Program-made: the position numbers and the translations under genes | Notes under the pieces: generated by a model | Seen by the model: the letters and a program-made list of their open reading frames with translations, nothing else | The model's database searches: none | Told to the model about the DNA's origin: nothing | Assembly: GCA_002382975.1 (NCBI GenBank) | Contig: DFTB01000016.1 | Span: forward strand, 73,999-137,998 | DNA from: Fibrobacter sp. UBA4223 | GTDB taxonomy: Bacteria; Fibrobacterota; Fibrobacteria; Fibrobacterales; Fibrobacteraceae | DNA: 64,000 nucleotides | Direction of reading: 5' to 3' | In this document: positions 61,283 through 64,000 of the stretch, in pieces | How positions within the stretch are numbered: the first letter of the stretch is position 1 | Layout: the number at the start of each line of letters is the position of its first letter

Positions 61283-62791
61283 TTACCCTCCATTTTTACC
61301 AGCACAATTTGCTTCCATAAAGTCATACTTTTGAATATCCTTACGAAGTTCATCAATCTTATCCTTCAAAGTCACCGATATAGACTTCGTTTTCTTCACG
61401 GAATTCAGCAAATCATTCGTCGTTATAACAGGAACATCGTTTATAAAAGCCTCTTCGATAGCATTTTTTACGACTGCTTCCAAGTCAACGCCACTATAAC
61501 CATCTGTTTTCTTTGTCAAAGCAATAGTATCTATTTCAGAATTCCACTTACCTCTCTTTTCCAAGTGGATCCGCAAAATCGACCGACGCTCATCGGGGTC
61601 AGGCAAATCGACAAAGAACAATTCATCAAAACGACCACGACGCATAAATTCAGGTGGCATTTTTGCAATATTATTCGCCGTCGCCACAATAAAGACAGAA
61701 CTCTCCTTCTCTTGCATCCAAGTCAGGAACTGGCCAAACAAGCGTGTCGTCACCTCGTTTCCGCCAATAGAACTGCCTACACCGGCAAAAGCCTTTTCCA
61801 ATTCATCAATCCACAAAACACAGGGGCTAATCGCCTCGGCAAGCTTTAACGCCTTGCGCATGTTATTTTCCGATTCCCCCACATATTTTCCGAGCAACCG
61901 GCCGACATCCAAACGGACTAGAGGCAGTTCAAAAAGATTTGCCGTCGCCTTCGCAGTCAAGCTCTTTCCACAACCGGGCATACCCACAATGAGAATACCT
62001 TTAGGGACATCAACCCCAAACTTAATGGCGCGATCAAGATCCTTAAATATTTCCGCCTTGCGGCGCAGCCATTGCTTCAGATTATTTAATCCACCGATAT
62101 CATCAACCTTTTCATGGAAGTTAACGATTTCGAGCATACCGGCCTTTTTTACCAGTTGTTGTTTTTCGGTTATAATCAGCTGTTTATCGCTAGCCTTGAT
62201 ATCCCCACCATCTCTATAAGCAAGATTTAAAATCTGCTGTATCTGAAACTCGTTCAGTCCTTTAAATGATAGTGCAATTTCATCTACAACATCCGATTCA
62301 ACCTTTATATCAAGATCTTTCGCATAGTCAGCAACAATACCCTTGATTTCATTTAGATCCGGCAACGGAACATCAAAAATAGTGATGAGATTTTCCAGTT
62401 CCTCCGGAATCACCAACACTTCAGACACAATGAAAACTGTTTCGCGATAGCCTTCCCGATAAACATTATCTTCCGCTATTTTCTTGAGCAGGGCAATAAC
62501 TTTAGGATTCTTAAGTTCATTATGAACATCTTTTAGAATAACAAATGTTTCTCGGTCAAAGCCATAATCCATCGTCTGCTTCAAAAAGGATTCTAGTGAC
62601 GCTTCAAGCATCGGATGTTTATTCTGAAAATCAACAAATCCTAGCGCATTGTTAAATTCGACTTTCTTTGCTTTTTCGGAAACCTTGGATATAACATCAT
62701 CAATGACCTTAAAATCAAAATGATTGATGTATATAATCGGATGAAGAGCGTCTACGTAAGACGTCAATATATCAACAGCATTTTTCTGCAT
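61283..62791 (-). CDS. AAA+ ATPase, Ycf46-like
   Basis: 502 residues, GGAGGTG ribosome site. N-terminal 220 residues match the regulatory half of Ycf46-type proteins (VDALHPIIYINHFDF, FVILKDVHNELKNPKVIALL). The ATPase module has Walker A VGMPGCGKSLTAKA, VGRLLGKYVGESENNMRKAL, Walker B CVLWIDELEKAFAG, sensor 1 FIVATANNIAKMPPEFMRRGRFDELF with Arg fingers, and a SGVDLEAVV sensor 2 region. Such ATPases remodel or activate partner proteins. It is followed after three nt by the putative effector and preceded by the unknown protein two nt away. Confidence 0.88.
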   Translation of the reverse strand: MQKNAVDILTSYVDALHPIIYINHFDFKVIDDVISKVSEKAKKVEFNNALGFVDFQNKHPMLEASLESFLKQTMDYGFDRETFVILKDVHNELKNPKVIALLKKIAEDNVYREGYRETVFIVSEVLVIPEELENLITIFDVPLPDLNEIKGIVADYAKDLDIKVESDVVDEIALSFKGLNEFQIQQILNLAYRDGGDIKASDKQLIITEKQQLVKKAGMLEIVNFHEKVDDIGGLNNLKQWLRRKAEIFKDLDRAIKFGVDVPKGILIVGMPGCGKSLTAKATANLFELPLVRLDVGRLLGKYVGESENNMRKALKLAEAISPCVLWIDELEKAFAGVGSSIGGNEVTTRLFGQFLTWMQEKESSVFIVATANNIAKMPPEFMRRGRFDELFFVDLPDPDERRSILRIHLEKRGKWNSEIDTIALTKKTDGYSGVDLEAVVKNAIEEAFINDVPVITTNDLLNSVKKTKSISVTLKDKIDELRKDIQKYDFMEANCAGKNGG

Positions 62792-62793
62792 GG

Positions 62794-63741
62794 CTACACC
62801 TCCATATACAGAAGACTGTTGTTGTAGTTGTTTTTAAAGTCAATTCCCTTTAAGATGACAAACATATTGTTTACATCACCAGATCTTAATTCAGTTCCCT
62901 TGTCTTTTAATGCTCGAACCCTAGATTCGGAACCCATGGACAAAATCATAAACCGTTTTGTTTCATCAGGTTCAATATCTTTCCAATACGAATCTGTATT
63001 TTCAGAGAAAATTTTAAGATTATCCTTTAATATGCATTTCAAAGATTCTTCCTGAAGGAACTTACACATACAATTATAGATACGACGTTTATTCTCATAA
63101 TACCGACATTTCTCTATATCCCCATACTGAAGATCGACATCGAGAGACTCCTTGCCATCTGCCGCAACAATAAGCTCCGGCACATAATACTTACGAAGTT
63201 CGTCAAAGGATACGAAACAGAATAACGCCAACGGAGCCAAATTTTTCATCTTGTAAAAAAGATTTTCAAAATCTAAATCCAACATCCAACTAAAATCTTT
63301 AATCAGTATTTTAGTTGCCGCCTTGATTTTAGAATAATCTTCATTGTTTTCGACAATCTTATTCAACAACTCTTCGTAACGAGTTTGGTAACTCTTAAGA
63401 ACATCATATTCCTTATCCAAGCCATCTGCATATTTCTGATGAATGCTGTCATTATTTTTTTCATATTCAATAATTGTAAGGCTTTCCTTGATAACGTTTT
63501 CATCACATTCCACATTCAGAATTTTCGAAATCTGAACAACCAAGTCTTCATCAGAAGAAGATTTAATGTCGTTAATTTTTCCAAGTTCTTCTGCATAGCC
63601 CTGAACATCCAACCAACGGGTCAAAAGACCATTCTTATAGTAATTCAAAACATCCTGTATGCAGAAATGTTCGCGAAGATCATCCAAAGTCCTAATGGAA
63701 GAATTATCGCACTTTAAATTGAATTTGATTGTCTTGGCCAT
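62794..63741 (-). CDS. Unknown protein with conserved RTLDDL/DVLxYY N-terminal region
   Basis: 315 residues from ATG 63741 (AAGGA site); ten more codons are open upstream. The N-terminus reads MAKTIKFNLKCDNSSIRTLDD, LREHFCIQDVLNYYKNGLLT, RWLDVQGYAEEL. I recall this kind of N-terminal module from other uncharacterised bacterial proteins, but cannot name it. Residues 70-250 are helical and Lys/Glu-rich; the C-terminus (FMILSMGSESRVRALKDKGTELRSGDVNNMFVILKGIDFK) looks beta-rich. First gene of the operon. No signal peptide or membrane segment. Function unknown; sensor or adaptor is only a guess from position. Confidence 0.75.
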   Translation of the reverse strand: MAKTIKFNLKCDNSSIRTLDDLREHFCIQDVLNYYKNGLLTRWLDVQGYAEELGKINDIKSSSDEDLVVQISKILNVECDENVIKESLTIIEYEKNNDSIHQKYADGLDKEYDVLKSYQTRYEELLNKIVENNEDYSKIKAATKILIKDFSWMLDLDFENLFYKMKNLAPLALFCFVSFDELRKYYVPELIVAADGKESLDVDLQYGDIEKCRYYENKRRIYNCMCKFLQEESLKCILKDNLKIFSENTDSYWKDIEPDETKRFMILSMGSESRVRALKDKGTELRSGDVNNMFVILKGIDFKNNYNNSLLYMEV

Positions 63742-64000
63742 ATAGCATTCCTTTTTTTTGAATTTTCTCACTTCGTAAATAAATATATCACAAACCGTAA
63801 AGAAACGAACAAAAATTTACAACAAAAACTTCTTTCACAAAAAAAACATGCCCAATCAATAATAAAACAAGCAGTTTCTACCCAAAACACCAATTTTAAA
63901 TTATTCCAACTTGGAATAAATCGGATCAGCACCAGAATTCGCCGGGGCGTTGCGGGGGCGGCGTCTGAGCTCCCGCTAGTGATGTGAACCCCGAAAGTTG
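63742..64000. other. AT-rich 5' flank of the AAA operon and right island edge
   Basis: Very AT-rich to about 63920, with CCAACTTGGAATAAA-type symmetry near 63905, then abruptly GC-rich. The 29-nt inverted copy of the 57144 repeat is at 63941-63969. No gene is seen. Confidence 0.6.
63941..63969. repeat. Right copy of the inverted repeat bracketing the island
   Basis: GCCGGGGCGTTGCGGG is the exact reverse complement of 57156-57171; the following GGCGGCGTCTGAG continues the match to the left copy with a few changes. Confidence 0.7.

Overview
The window looks like chromosomal DNA of a Fibrobacter-type bacterium (Fibrobacterota, a rumen or gut fibre degrader). The evidence is several FISUMP domains (Fibrobacter succinogenes major paralogous domain: DxRDGxxY...IGxQxWxxxNL), a TIGR02147-type regulator paired with a lipoprotein, a GH16 glucanase with the circularly permuted layout known from the F. 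succinogenes lichenase, a GH116-type glycosidase, and many Ser-rich lipoproteins. Base composition is moderate for most of the window and clearly AT-rich from about 55.8 to 63.9 kb.

Layout. 0-9 kb: lipoprotein/PEGA/DUF1007 genes, an RsmB-type methyltransferase, ybaK, thiC behind a TPP riboswitch, and a dtd-tcdA-sufS run. 9-19.5 kb: FISUMP protein, epmA, a TlpA-like thioredoxin, pilT-pilC, permuted GH16, an M16 peptidase, then infC-rpmI-rplT, whose 3' end and terminator are repeated three times, and tRNA-Gly. 19.6-37.3 kb: a DUF234-type ATPase, TIGR02147 regulator plus lipoprotein, TrmA-like methyltransferase, MFS transporter, Nudix hydrolase carrying a repeat insertion, two tandem paralogous envelope proteins, GH116, pentapeptide-repeat protein, FAD oxidoreductase and sufE.

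37.4-53 kb: tryptophan biosynthesis in separate blocks: trpL-attenuator-trpE, trpGD fusion, cytX-pdxK-radical SAM-trpCF fusion, four envelope genes on the other strand, then a second trpL-attenuator-trpB and trpA. A third, Trp-codon-free leader and terminator lies just upstream of the trpB leader. A 117-nt nested hairpin lies between the envelope genes and these leaders. purF and a lipoprotein follow.

55.7-64 kb is an accessory island: two DUF1016 (YhcG-type) loci, one interrupted by an in-frame stop, both associated with a cluster of short perfect palindromes; then a tight four-gene minus-strand operon (unknown protein, Ycf46-like AAA+ ATPase, putative nuclease/glycine-zipper protein, zinc-ribbon-FISUMP protein). 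This operon is the best candidate for an undescribed system. A 28-29 nt sequence occurs in inverted orientation at both ends of the 57.1-64.0 kb segment.

Intergenic DNA is full of dispersed repeats (CCTAACCCCTA-like and TGAGTTGTGAG-like low-complexity tracts, GTCATCCCCGCG-type palindromes, TAGACGAAAGA palindromes). Two of them appear to have entered coding sequence in frame (Nudix gene and trpF). No rRNA, transposase gene, integrase or CRISPR array was seen.
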